DNA from: Undibacterium sp.
GTDB taxonomy: Bacteria; Pseudomonadota; Gammaproteobacteria; Burkholderiales; Burkholderiaceae_D
DNA: 64,000 nt
Assembly (NCBI RefSeq): GCF_030651495.1
Contig: NZ_JAUSFI010000043.1
Span: 29,538 to 93,537 of the forward strand
Reading direction: 5' to 3'
Positions 1-7,795 of this stretch are shown here, piece after piece (position 1 is the stretch's first letter; each line of letters begins with the position of its first letter). A program made the translations under genes and the position numbers. The notes under the pieces are model-generated. The model was not told where the DNA came from. It saw only the letters and a program-made list of their open reading frames with translations, and searched no databases.

Positions 1-940
1 TACCGATCATGAATGCACAATCCTGTTGATCTTTGTTACCACCGTGATGCTGACAAATAGCCTCCATCATGCTGGCACGAAATGCTGCCCGCAACATCAA
101 CGGATTAAGTGCCGAACCATGTTCATCCTGACGCGCATAAAGCAGCAATTGCAACCAACGTTGCAATTGCCGCCTTCCAAGTAAATTAATAGCTTGCCCA
201 AAACTAGATACCCTCACGGCTTGGGAAAATGCCGCCGAGCTAACCAATTTAAAAAGCATAAAGGATAAAGTCGTATCTTGTTTGAACAGATCTTCAAGTT
301 CACGCGATTCGGCATCGCGTGAAACTAATCCTAATAACTTAAGCAAACGGGTACGTCCACTGCTGTCAGCAGATTTGTTTCTTGCTGATGGAGAAAAAGC
401 GTAATCACCTGAAAATAATGCAAATCCAGCATCAAGCGCTTCTTGCAAGTGAATTGGAGTGGAAATGTTTTTTGCTAAATGCTGACCAGTATGAAGACTG
501 AATAGCCATGGTTTTATAAAAAATGGCAGCCCTGCATTGCAATCAACAGAAATAAGCTTAGTATCCTCCCATACTAGTGATGATTTAGACGAAAAATCAT
601 CCATGAAAACACGAAAACCTTTGGAGGTAAAATACTTCAACTTGGTCTGCGTTTCAAGATCAACACAACTTGCTTCTCGAACACAAAACGCGACTTTCAG
701 GGAGTTGATTCTTTCATCCAAATCTGCAGGCAATAAAGTTGGATCAGAAATTGGAATTAAAAGAAAAATAGATGTGAGTTTTTCAAAAAACTCAACTTCT
801 TTAAGATAGTGCAATAACGGCAATATATCTGTAATAGATGCACTTCCAAAATCTGGAATTAATGCAACAAGTTGCTGTTTGCTATTCACAACCGGCAACA
901 TAGACACAACAGGTATGGCGGTATCGTTAGCAAGAATCAT
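1..940 (-). CDS. Degenerate EAL-HDOD (YuxH-like) signalling protein, 3' part outside window
   Basis: I translated this frame by hand; it stays open from an ATG at 938-940 to the left edge (313 residues seen). The N-terminal half resembles a worn EAL domain: a FMDDF stretch matches the EAL-family DDF segment and FALFSGDYAFSP matches the usual GFxLFQGYxFxxP, but no ExL catalytic glutamate motif is visible, so phosphodiesterase activity is doubtful. From about residue 205 the sequence (LLKLLGLVSRDAES, FKLVSSAAFS, INLLGRRQLQRWLQLLLYA) is typical of an HDOD domain. EAL+HDOD is the YuxH architecture, usually a c-di-GMP-linked regulator acting by protein contact. This is the first ATG after an in-frame stop at 1001-1003, but no clear ribosome site precedes it. 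It follows hemW on the same strand. Confidence 0.8.
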   Translation of the reverse strand, partial: MILANDTAIPVVSMLPVVNSKQQLVALIPDFGSASITDILPLLHYLKEVEFFEKLTSIFLLIPISDPTLLPADLDERINSLKVAFCVREASCVDLETQTKLKYFTSKGFRVFMDDFSSKSSLVWEDTKLISVDCNAGLPFFIKPWLFSLHTGQHLAKNISTPIHLQEALDAGFALFSGDYAFSPSARNKSADSSGRTRLLKLLGLVSRDAESRELEDLFKQDTTLSFMLFKLVSSAAFSQAVRVSSFGQAINLLGRRQLQRWLQLLLYARQDEHGSALNPLMLRAAFRASMMEAICQHHGGNKDQQDCAFMIG

Positions 941-1064
941 AGGAGAAATTTTTTTGTTTTTAGACTCAATATTTACTTCAATGCAATAATATGATGAAAA
1001 TTAATTATTTGCAATATTCTTGCAATAATTACCTTAAATTTATCGCCTTTTGTAAATTTAAAGG

Positions 1065-1080
1065 CCTACTTTAAAGTAGG
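1065..1080 (-). terminator. Possible weak terminator after hemW
   Basis: A perfect 16-bp palindrome (CCTACTTTAAAGTAGG) lies just past the hemW stop. It can fold as a 6-bp stem with a TTAA loop, but only a poor T-run follows on the minus strand, so termination is uncertain. Confidence 0.3.
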
Positions 1081-1101
1081 TTAAGCTCTAACCTTGAAAT
1101 A

Positions 1102-2355
1102 TCAATTCTCAAGAAATAACTGTTGTAAATCATTGAGAAATCTTCGGCCTAAAACGGTAGGACGTATTGCTTGATGATCCCGTTCAATTAGCCCTCTTTG
1201 TTCAGCAATTAATAGAGGCTTTTCCAACGAATTTAATAACAAGCCTGTACGCTCGTTAAATAGATTAACGGCAAATCCTTGGCTTAATCGCAATGAGTTA
1301 AGCATAAATTCGAAGCCGATTTCATTTGGAGGTATGTCAATCGACTCTTCAACCGCTGCACCCAGTAAACTTTTCTCCATATATTTTTGCGGCTGTTTAT
1401 AGCGCACTTGGCGAATGATGCGATGTGGGAATGAAAGTTTAGAATGGGCTCCAGCACCGATTCCTAAATAATCACCAAAATTCCAGTAATTTAAATTGTG
1501 TCGTGATTCTCTGCCTGGCTTTGCATAGGCAGAAACCTCATAGTTAACATACCCAGCTTGCTGCATCCTTAGCTGAATTTCATCCTGCATTTCAGCACTT
1601 AAGTCATCATCTGGTATAGTCGGCGGATATTTGGCAAAATAAGTGTTGGGCTCCAACGTCAAATGATACAAAGACAAATGTGATGGTGCCAAATTGATTG
1701 CGGTATCCACATCCTGTTGCGCTTCTTTAAGAGTTTGACCGGGTAAGGCAAACATTAAATCAAGATTAAAATTATCAAAATATTTTTGTGCAATATCCAC
1801 CGCTTTTTTGGCTTCATCACCATTATGAATACGTCCCAGAGCATGTAAATGTTGCGAATTAAAACTTTGTATACCGACTGACAAACGATTAACGCCGCTA
1901 GCACGATACGATTTGAATTTTTCAGTTTCAAAGGTTCCTGGATTGGCTTCCATGGTAATTTCAGCAGAACCATCAATAGGCAATAAGGTCCTTACGTCTG
2001 ACAACAGGCGGTCGAGTCCGGCTGCTGACATCAGACTTGGTGTGCCGCCACCAATAAAAATAGTGTAAATTTTTCGTCCCCACACCATGGGCAGCGCCGC
2101 CTCAAGATCCGCGCGCAAAGCTGCCAGATACCTATTCTCATCAAAGTGAGTCTTTACCTCATGCGAATTGAAATCGCAATATGGGCATTTTTTGATACAC
2201 CATGGAAAATGGATATACAAAGATAAAGGCGGCAACATCGATAAATTTAAATTCCCCGGTCCCAGGAAATGTTCAGCGACTTGCTGTGGTATCGCGGAAA
2301 GTGAGACTTTACCGCTCTCAGGCGTGAGAGAAGTAACAAGCTTAATAGGTATCAT
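1102..2355 (-). CDS. hemW: HemW, radical SAM heme chaperone-like protein
   Basis: 417 residues. The radical-SAM cluster motif CxxxCxxC is present at about residues 53-60 (PWCIKKCPYCDF), followed by GGGTPS and a HemN-type C-terminal region (IGFEFMLNSLRL). The family was long annotated as oxygen-independent coproporphyrinogen oxidase, but HemW proteins are thought to insert or traffic heme rather than oxidise coproporphyrinogen; function here is by homology. The start overlaps the rdgB stop as ATGA (2352-2355), implying translational coupling in an rph-rdgB-hemW operon. The roughly 40-residue stretch before the radical SAM core resembles what I recall for Burkholderiales homologues; an internal Met at residue 40 is the alternative start. 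Confidence 0.93.
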   Translation of the reverse strand: MIPIKLVTSLTPESGKVSLSAIPQQVAEHFLGPGNLNLSMLPPLSLYIHFPWCIKKCPYCDFNSHEVKTHFDENRYLAALRADLEAALPMVWGRKIYTIFIGGGTPSLMSAAGLDRLLSDVRTLLPIDGSAEITMEANPGTFETEKFKSYRASGVNRLSVGIQSFNSQHLHALGRIHNGDEAKKAVDIAQKYFDNFNLDLMFALPGQTLKEAQQDVDTAINLAPSHLSLYHLTLEPNTYFAKYPPTIPDDDLSAEMQDEIQLRMQQAGYVNYEVSAYAKPGRESRHNLNYWNFGDYLGIGAGAHSKLSFPHRIIRQVRYKQPQKYMEKSLLGAAVEESIDIPPNEIGFEFMLNSLRLSQGFAVNLFNERTGLLLNSLEKPLLIAEQRGLIERDHQAIRPTVLGRRFLNDLQQLFLEN

Positions 2356-2936
2356 TTTAATTTTTCAAGCAATGCACGCAATGCCTGCCCACGATGGGAC
2401 ATGGTATTTTTTTGCTCAGTAGACAATTCTGCAGCAGTCTTTCTCATTGATGGTATCCAAAAGTGAGGATCGTAACCAAAACCATGCTCCCCCATTGGGA
2501 CGGCGATAATTTCACCAGCCCAAGAACCATCAGCAATCACTGGTTGAGGGTCAAGTTCAAAACGGACATAAACCAAGACGCAGTAGTAATATGCAGATCT
2601 ATCCTGCTGATGCGCTAAATTAGTAATCAAATACTGATTATTTCTGCTATCAGATTTTGGTTCACCTGCATAGCGGGCGGAGTGTACACCAGGAGCGCCG
2701 TTCAAAGCATTGACACAGAGTCCTGAATCATCAGCCAATGCAGGTAGACCTGTTAGCCTTGCTGCGTGTCTGGCTTTAGCCAGTGCATTCTCAATAAAAG
2801 TAAGATGAGGCTCCTCTGCGTCAGATACTCCAAACTCAGTTTGGGCGTGTAGACGAATATCAAGCGGAGACAAAATTTCAAAAAATTCCTTGAGTTTCCC
2901 CTGATTATTCGACGCTAATACAATATTGCGAGTCAT
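2352..2936 (-). CDS. rdgB: RdgB/HAM1 non-canonical purine NTP pyrophosphatase
   Basis: 194 residues, normal for the family. It hydrolyses dITP, XTP and ITP to monophosphates and so keeps deaminated purines out of nucleic acids. The signature [10 protein letters not shown] (residues 9-18) and the metal-binding LADDSGLCV segment are intact, as are AxARHAAR and the C-terminal FGYDPHFW and SHRGQAL motifs. Both ends use ATGA overlaps, with rph upstream (2933-2936) and hemW downstream, so the three genes are almost certainly cotranscribed. Confidence 0.95.
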   Translation of the reverse strand: MTRNIVLASNNQGKLKEFFEILSPLDIRLHAQTEFGVSDAEEPHLTFIENALAKARHAARLTGLPALADDSGLCVNALNGAPGVHSARYAGEPKSDSRNNQYLITNLAHQQDRSAYYYCVLVYVRFELDPQPVIADGSWAGEIIAVPMGEHGFGYDPHFWIPSMRKTAAELSTEQKNTMSHRGQALRALLEKLK

Positions 2937-3670
2937 AATGCCGGCAAACCCAATACCTGTTTTTGTAAGGCGATCAAATCTGTAATACCTTCGCTGGCAA
3001 GGTCGAGCAAGCCATTCAGAGTAGCACGATCAAATGCCATACCTTCTGCTGTACCCTGTACTTCAATAAAATGCCCGGCCTCTGTCATCACCACATTCAT
3101 GTCGGTGTCGCAGCCGGAATCCTCCAGATAATCCAAATCAAGCACAGGTATGCCTTGATACACGCCTACTGAAATCGCTGCAACAAAACGCTTAAGGGGA
3201 ATACTTGCAATAACGCCATTATTTACTAGTTTAGTAAAAGCATCATAGGCCGCAACCATTGCCCCAGTTATCGCGGCGGTACGGGTTCCTCCATCAGCTT
3301 GAATTACATCGCAATCAATATGCAAAGTGCGCTCACCGAACGCATCCAGATCAAATGCAGCGCGTAGCGAACGTCCAATCAATCGTTGAATTTCCTGAGT
3401 GCGTCCGGATTGTTTGCCTTTGGCAGCTTCCCTATCCATACGGGTATGGGTAGAGCGAGGCAACATGCCATATTCGGCAGTCAGCCAACCCTTACCCTTC
3501 CCTTTCAAGAAACCGGGCACTTTTTCTTCGATGCTAGCGGTGCAAATCACTCTTGTATGACCAAATTCGATCAACACCGATCCCTCAGCGTGTTTGGTAA
3601 AGTGGCGATTGATAACTACGGGACGTAAAGCATCCGTAGCGCGCCCACTTGGGCGAAGTAATTGAGGCAT
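2933..3670 (-). CDS. rph: Ribonuclease PH
   Basis: 245 residues. A phosphorolytic 3'-5' exoribonuclease that trims tRNA 3' ends. It shows the characteristic opening [13 protein letters not shown], the conserved [23 protein letters not shown] block, [15 protein letters not shown] with phosphate-binding Arg, and [16 protein letters not shown]. It sits 6 bp after the PP2C gene and overlaps rdgB by four bases, so it bridges the signalling pair and the rdgB-hemW genes. Confidence 0.96.
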   Translation of the reverse strand: MPQLLRPSGRATDALRPVVINRHFTKHAEGSVLIEFGHTRVICTASIEEKVPGFLKGKGKGWLTAEYGMLPRSTHTRMDREAAKGKQSGRTQEIQRLIGRSLRAAFDLDAFGERTLHIDCDVIQADGGTRTAAITGAMVAAYDAFTKLVNNGVIASIPLKRFVAAISVGVYQGIPVLDLDYLEDSGCDTDMNVVMTEAGHFIEVQGTAEGMAFDRATLNGLLDLASEGITDLIALQKQVLGLPAL

Positions 3671-3676
3671 AATAAA

Positions 3677-4612
3677 TTAATTTTTAGTTGTAATACGAGA
3701 TGAGTTATGGATAGCGTTACGGATTTCAGCGATGGCTTTTTCAATCTCTACATCGTTAAATATATCCACGTCTGCCGCCTCCATGTCAGCAGCAGACGTG
3801 GCCTGAATGGTCGTGGTCATAGACCCAACTGGCAAGGTGTTCGTGGAAATAATGGAGGAATCTTCCAAGTTATCACTGCCCTCCCACATCATGGCAAGTG
3901 CGGTAACGTTATCACTTTGTTTGCCAGCAATATCGGTTGCAGAGTGAATTAACTCTGGGATGGCGCGCACGATGGTATGGTCATGCAAACGTTGCGCCAA
4001 AACATGATCAGGCAATACCGACCATAATCCATCAGAGCACAATAAGATTAAATCCCCCGACTGCAATACGGCTCTACGCGACAACTCAACAATGGGTGCA
4101 TTCGGTGCCCCCAGGCAATTGAACAATTTATTTCGATCAGGATGGGTGTGGCGCTCCGACGGATCAACTTTACCCTGTGCAATCAGCGTTTCCAAACGTG
4201 AATGATCTTTAGTGCGCAATAAAATTTGTCCATTACGCATCCAATATAGGCGGGAATCTCCGCAATGCGCCCAGTAAGCATATCCATTTTGAATCAGACA
4301 AGCAACAATAGTCGTACGCGGTGTTTCTGGTAAATTATTTGTCGCACGATAACGATGAATTTCGTTATGCGCAGCCAAAAAACTATCTTCCAAAAATCGT
4401 TCTGGGCGCACGATCATTGGATGTGCATGCTGCTGAAATAAATTACCTATCGTCTGCATGGCAAGGGTTGATGCCATCTCGCCAAGAATATGGCCGCCCA
4501 TACCATCGGCAAGCAAAAGCAAAACAGTATCGCGCGTGAAGCTGTAGCCCATACGATCTTGATTGACCTTACGGCCACCGATGTTACTAGCTTGATAGAC
4601 GGAGAATCTCAT
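3677..4612 (-). CDS. PP2C-family Ser/Thr protein phosphatase
   Basis: 311 residues. All metal-binding motifs of bacterial PPM phosphatases are visible: NQDRMGY near residue 17, LLADGMGGH near 34, HCGDSRLY, LCSDGLWSVL and DNVTALAM. The catalytic core ends near residue 245; the remaining tail has no recognisable domain and no membrane segment, so the protein should be cytoplasmic. It lies directly downstream of a Ser/Thr kinase on the same strand, the usual arrangement of a kinase and the phosphatase that reverses it. Substrates cannot be read from the sequence. Confidence 0.92.
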   Translation of the reverse strand: MRFSVYQASNIGGRKVNQDRMGYSFTRDTVLLLLADGMGGHILGEMASTLAMQTIGNLFQQHAHPMIVRPERFLEDSFLAAHNEIHRYRATNNLPETPRTTIVACLIQNGYAYWAHCGDSRLYWMRNGQILLRTKDHSRLETLIAQGKVDPSERHTHPDRNKLFNCLGAPNAPIVELSRRAVLQSGDLILLCSDGLWSVLPDHVLAQRLHDHTIVRAIPELIHSATDIAGKQSDNVTALAMMWEGSDNLEDSSIISTNTLPVGSMTTTIQATSAADMEAADVDIFNDVEIEKAIAEIRNAIHNSSRITTKN

Positions 4613-4665
4613 CAGATTGAGTAATTACTTTAAATTCAAAAAAACACAAAAAAACACTTAGTACA

Positions 4666-5679
4666 TCACATCAGCGTGTTGTCGTTTATGGTGGTGTGAT
4701 CTTTTCCATCATTTTTTTTAACCCCGGCACCAAACATAACTGATAATTTTTGTTTGGCCTTTTCCAGAAAATTCAACTCTTTTTGCGGCAAGGACTGAGC
4801 AGTCAAAGCTTTTTGAAGTGCAAAAACACTTTGCGGGCGTTCCAACGGATCAATTTTCAAGCATAAACGTACCACTTCTATCAGCTCAGGCGAATATAAA
4901 CCATCAAGCTTTCGATAATGGTTTTCCATTTTATCCATCGTTTTTCGTTGATCCGCCGGTTGCGGCGGTGCACCAACCATACATGCAAAAATCGAAGCGC
5001 CAATACTATAGATATCCGTCCATGGGCCTAGATTGCCGTTCTTAGAGTACAACTCAGGCGCAGCAAACCCAGGCGTATACATTGGATAAAGTTTGGGCAA
5101 ATCCGTTTTTAGTGTTTGTCGGGCAGCGCCAAAATCTAGCAAAATTGGCGTACCGTCCAATCGCAGATAAATATTCGCGGGTTTTAAATCTAAATGAAGC
5201 AGTTTATTGGTATGCACTTCGCGTAAACCATTCATGACTAGATTAAACATTCTTCGGATGAATCGCTCTGAGACCAGTGGTTTTTCACCTTTATCACGTC
5301 GACGCAATATATGCTCTTGCAAAGATCGGCCAGATTCGTAAGCCATCACCATATAGACTGTCTCGTTTGCACGAAAGAAATTAAGCACACTCACCACGTT
5401 TGGATGTGCAATGCGTGCCAGCGCTCTACCCTCCTCAAAAAAACATTTTAATCCGATACGATACACTGGCAAATTTTCAGAAGAAATCGAAGGTACTAAC
5501 TCTCCTTGCTGACGCAAAGCAAGGGAACTCGGCAAATATTCCTTAATCGCAACAGCATTCCCATCTTCGTCGGAAGCAAGATAAACGATACTGAACCCGC
5601 CAGATGCAATTTTCTTTACAATACGATATCCAGCTATTTCTAGACCATCTGGCAAAGGAGCGTTATTTTGTGCAGCCAT
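4666..5679 (-). CDS. Eukaryotic-type Ser/Thr protein kinase, non-RD type
   Basis: 337 residues. The kinase domain fills most of the protein: glycine-rich loop IASGGFSIVYLA (about residues 23-34), VAIKEYLP with the ATP-anchoring Lys, catalytic loop HLDLKPANIYL, DFGAARQ and FAAPELY. The usual HRD arginine is Leu (HLD), so activation-loop phosphorylation may not be needed for activity. The C-terminal about 60 residues are unassigned and no transmembrane helix is visible, so it is predicted to be soluble. It is the first gene of the kinase-PP2C-rph-rdgB-hemW series. Confidence 0.92.
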   Translation of the reverse strand: MAAQNNAPLPDGLEIAGYRIVKKIASGGFSIVYLASDEDGNAVAIKEYLPSSLALRQQGELVPSISSENLPVYRIGLKCFFEEGRALARIAHPNVVSVLNFFRANETVYMVMAYESGRSLQEHILRRRDKGEKPLVSERFIRRMFNLVMNGLREVHTNKLLHLDLKPANIYLRLDGTPILLDFGAARQTLKTDLPKLYPMYTPGFAAPELYSKNGNLGPWTDIYSIGASIFACMVGAPPQPADQRKTMDKMENHYRKLDGLYSPELIEVVRLCLKIDPLERPQSVFALQKALTAQSLPQKELNFLEKAKQKLSVMFGAGVKKNDGKDHTTINDNTLM

Positions 5680-5839
5680 ATCTTCCTATATCCATTTATA
5701 TTAATGGATGGTGTTAATTATTTGAGCTCATGTAATGACGCGACTCTCCGCGACTACTAACAATGCTAGATTTTACTTTTTTTATTTAATCATTGAAGAA
5801 ATAATTTTTACTATCGTAACAGCATATTAAGGAACACAA

Positions 5840-6757
5840 TTGAGCATTTACAGCATGACTGGCTACGCAACCAGCACACAAGAGACCGACGCAGGAACAA
5901 TAACGATAGAAATCAAAAGTGTCAATTCTCGCTTCCTAGATCTTCAGTTTCGCATCAACGACGATTTCCGCTCAGTAGAACCCATATTCCGAGATGCTAT
6001 TGCGCGCAAACTCAATCGAGGTAAAGTTGAATGTCGTTTTAGTTTTGGCAAAAAAGTCAGCAATACTGCTGGCAAGGCCTTAAATACAGAAATAATTGAG
6101 CAAATCGCAGATTTTCAATCTTCTATCAGCAATCGATTCCCTTCCGCAGCACCATTAAGCAGCCATGAAATATTACGTTGGCCAGGCTTAATAGAAGAGG
6201 CCGAAATAAACACGGATTCCTTGCAAACAGCAATTACCACAACCATTCAGTCCACACTTGATGCCTTTATTCTCAGTCGTGAACGCGAAGGTGCAGCATT
6301 AGAATTGGCGCTATCGAGTCGAGTAATAACGATGGAGAAAATTGTTCAGCGCATTACGCCATTAATGCCGCAAATAGTACAACAATTTCAGCAAAAAGCT
6401 ACTGCCCGCTTGGAAGAGGCATTAGGATTGGCAATAAAAAATGGCACTTCAAATGCAATGCAAACAATCACAAGAGACGAGGCACTCGATAGAATCCGGC
6501 AAGAAGTCACGATGTACGGCATCCGCATCGATATAACGGAAGAATTGGCGCGTTTGTCCGCTCATTTAACAGAAACACACCATATCCTAAAAACAGGTGG
6601 ACAGGTCGGAAAGCGGCTTGACTTTATGATGCAAGAATTGAATCGAGAGGCTAATACTTTAGGGGCAAAAGCCGTTATTAAAGAATTGTCAGACGCATCA
6701 ATGGAACTCAAGTTATTAATAGAGCAAATGCGAGAGCAGGTACAAAATCTTGAATAA
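5840..6757 (+). CDS. yicC: YicC/YloC-family endoribonuclease
   Basis: 305 residues, close to the usual length of about 290. It begins with the family hallmark SMTGYA and ends with KELSDASMELKLLIEQMREQVQN. Homologues are Mn-dependent endoribonucleases involved in RNA turnover. The TTG start at 5840 is preferred because a good Shine-Dalgarno (AAGGAA) sits just upstream and because family members normally carry several residues before SMTG; an ATG five codons later is the alternative. It is followed by gmk, rpoZ and spoT as in many proteobacteria. Confidence 0.93.
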   Translation: MSIYSMTGYATSTQETDAGTITIEIKSVNSRFLDLQFRINDDFRSVEPIFRDAIARKLNRGKVECRFSFGKKVSNTAGKALNTEIIEQIADFQSSISNRFPSAAPLSSHEILRWPGLIEEAEINTDSLQTAITTTIQSTLDAFILSREREGAALELALSSRVITMEKIVQRITPLMPQIVQQFQQKATARLEEALGLAIKNGTSNAMQTITRDEALDRIRQEVTMYGIRIDITEELARLSAHLTETHHILKTGGQVGKRLDFMMQELNREANTLGAKAVIKELSDASMELKLLIEQMREQVQNLE

Positions 6758-6772
6758 GTTTGGGCTTTTCTC

Positions 6773-6796
6773 TATACTCCCGCCAGTATATTTTTT
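6773..6796 (+). terminator. Terminator-like hairpin after yicC
   Basis: TATACT and AGTATA form a 6-bp stem around CCCGCC, followed at once by six T. The stem is AT-rich, so it may be leaky. It contains a variant of the ATACTCCC motif seen in other gaps of this window. Confidence 0.5.
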
Positions 6797-6890
6797 GCAG
6801 CTCGAATTGGCAGACCAATAAAGCGAAATCCCCCCCACATCGCCCATTATTTATGCTGTTTGTTTTTCATTTCATCACCAGCGAGAAATT

Positions 6891-7538
6891 ATGCAAGTAT
6901 CCAACACAACCGCGGGCAGCCTATTTTTAGTTGCGGCGCCGTCTGGCGCAGGCAAATCAACTCTGGTGAATGCGCTACTACTCCAAGAACCGGCAATCAA
7001 GCTCTCAGTTTCGTTCACCACCAGACCTCCACGATCTGGCGAAATGGACGGGCGCGAATATCACTTTACGACAGTAGAAAATTTTTTGGCTCGTAAAGCT
7101 GAGGGAGAATTTCTGGAATCTGCCGAAGTACATGGGAATTACTATGGTACATCCCGGATTTTAATTGAACAACAAATGCAGTTGGGCACCGACATTTTGC
7201 TGGAAATTGACTGGCAAGGCACACAGCAGGTCAAAAAACGGTTTCCAAATGCGGTCGGCATTTTCATATTGCCACCGTCCATTCCTGCTCTTGAAGAGCG
7301 CTTAAAAAAACGAGGACAGGATGAGCCGAACGTCATTACGAGACGAATTCTCGCTGCCGGTGGAGAAATGGCGCACGCGTCCGAGTTCGAATATGTTATT
7401 ATTAATCAAGAATTTGCGCTCGCATTATCAGAATTGAACGCAATCGTAAAAGCCACCCGCTGCCGCTTTGCGCAGCAAGCTTCGCGCAATGCAGCGCTGT
7501 TTGCCCAGTTAGGCATTCATGCTAACCCCACGATTTAA
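6891..7538 (+). CDS. gmk: Guanylate kinase
   Basis: 215 residues. Converts GMP + ATP to GDP + ADP, feeding GTP and (p)ppGpp pools. P-loop [10 protein letters not shown] near residue 16, GMP-binding [17 protein letters not shown], and [13 protein letters not shown] are all intact, and the C-terminal TRCRFAQQ region is typical. It is followed after 9 bp by rpoZ, and spoT comes next, a classic gmk-rpoZ-spoT arrangement linking guanine nucleotide synthesis to the stringent response. Confidence 0.96.
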   Translation: MQVSNTTAGSLFLVAAPSGAGKSTLVNALLLQEPAIKLSVSFTTRPPRSGEMDGREYHFTTVENFLARKAEGEFLESAEVHGNYYGTSRILIEQQMQLGTDILLEIDWQGTQQVKKRFPNAVGIFILPPSIPALEERLKKRGQDEPNVITRRILAAGGEMAHASEFEYVIINQEFALALSELNAIVKATRCRFAQQASRNAALFAQLGIHANPTI

Positions 7539-7547
7539 GGAAATTAT

Positions 7548-7751
7548 ATGGCTCGTATTACCATTGAAGATGCACTGAAACACATCCCGAACCGTTTTCA
7601 ACTGACATTGTGCGCGACTTATCGCGCGCGCCAGTTATTGCAAGGTCATACACCAAAGATTGAGTCTAAAGATAAGCCTACAGTGGTCGCTTTGCGTGAA
7701 ATTGCTGAAGGTAAAATCGGTATTGAAATGCTGAAAAAAGTACCATTTTAA
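7548..7751 (+). CDS. rpoZ: RNA polymerase omega subunit
   Basis: 67 residues. It starts [19 protein letters not shown] and contains YRARQL and [16 protein letters not shown], the conserved core of omega that helps assemble beta-prime and forms part of a ppGpp-binding site. An AGGA ribosome site precedes the ATG. It is placed between gmk and spoT as in most proteobacteria. Confidence 0.97.
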   Translation: MARITIEDALKHIPNRFQLTLCATYRARQLLQGHTPKIESKDKPTVVALREIAEGKIGIEMLKKVPF

Positions 7752-7795
7752 TTTTTACAGCGCTACATTCATGAAACGGCCGGGGATCAGACATT

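Noticed and set aside
537..809. 90-residue plus-strand frame near the left edge
   Set aside because: It is antisense to the EAL/HDOD gene, which has a recognisable domain order.
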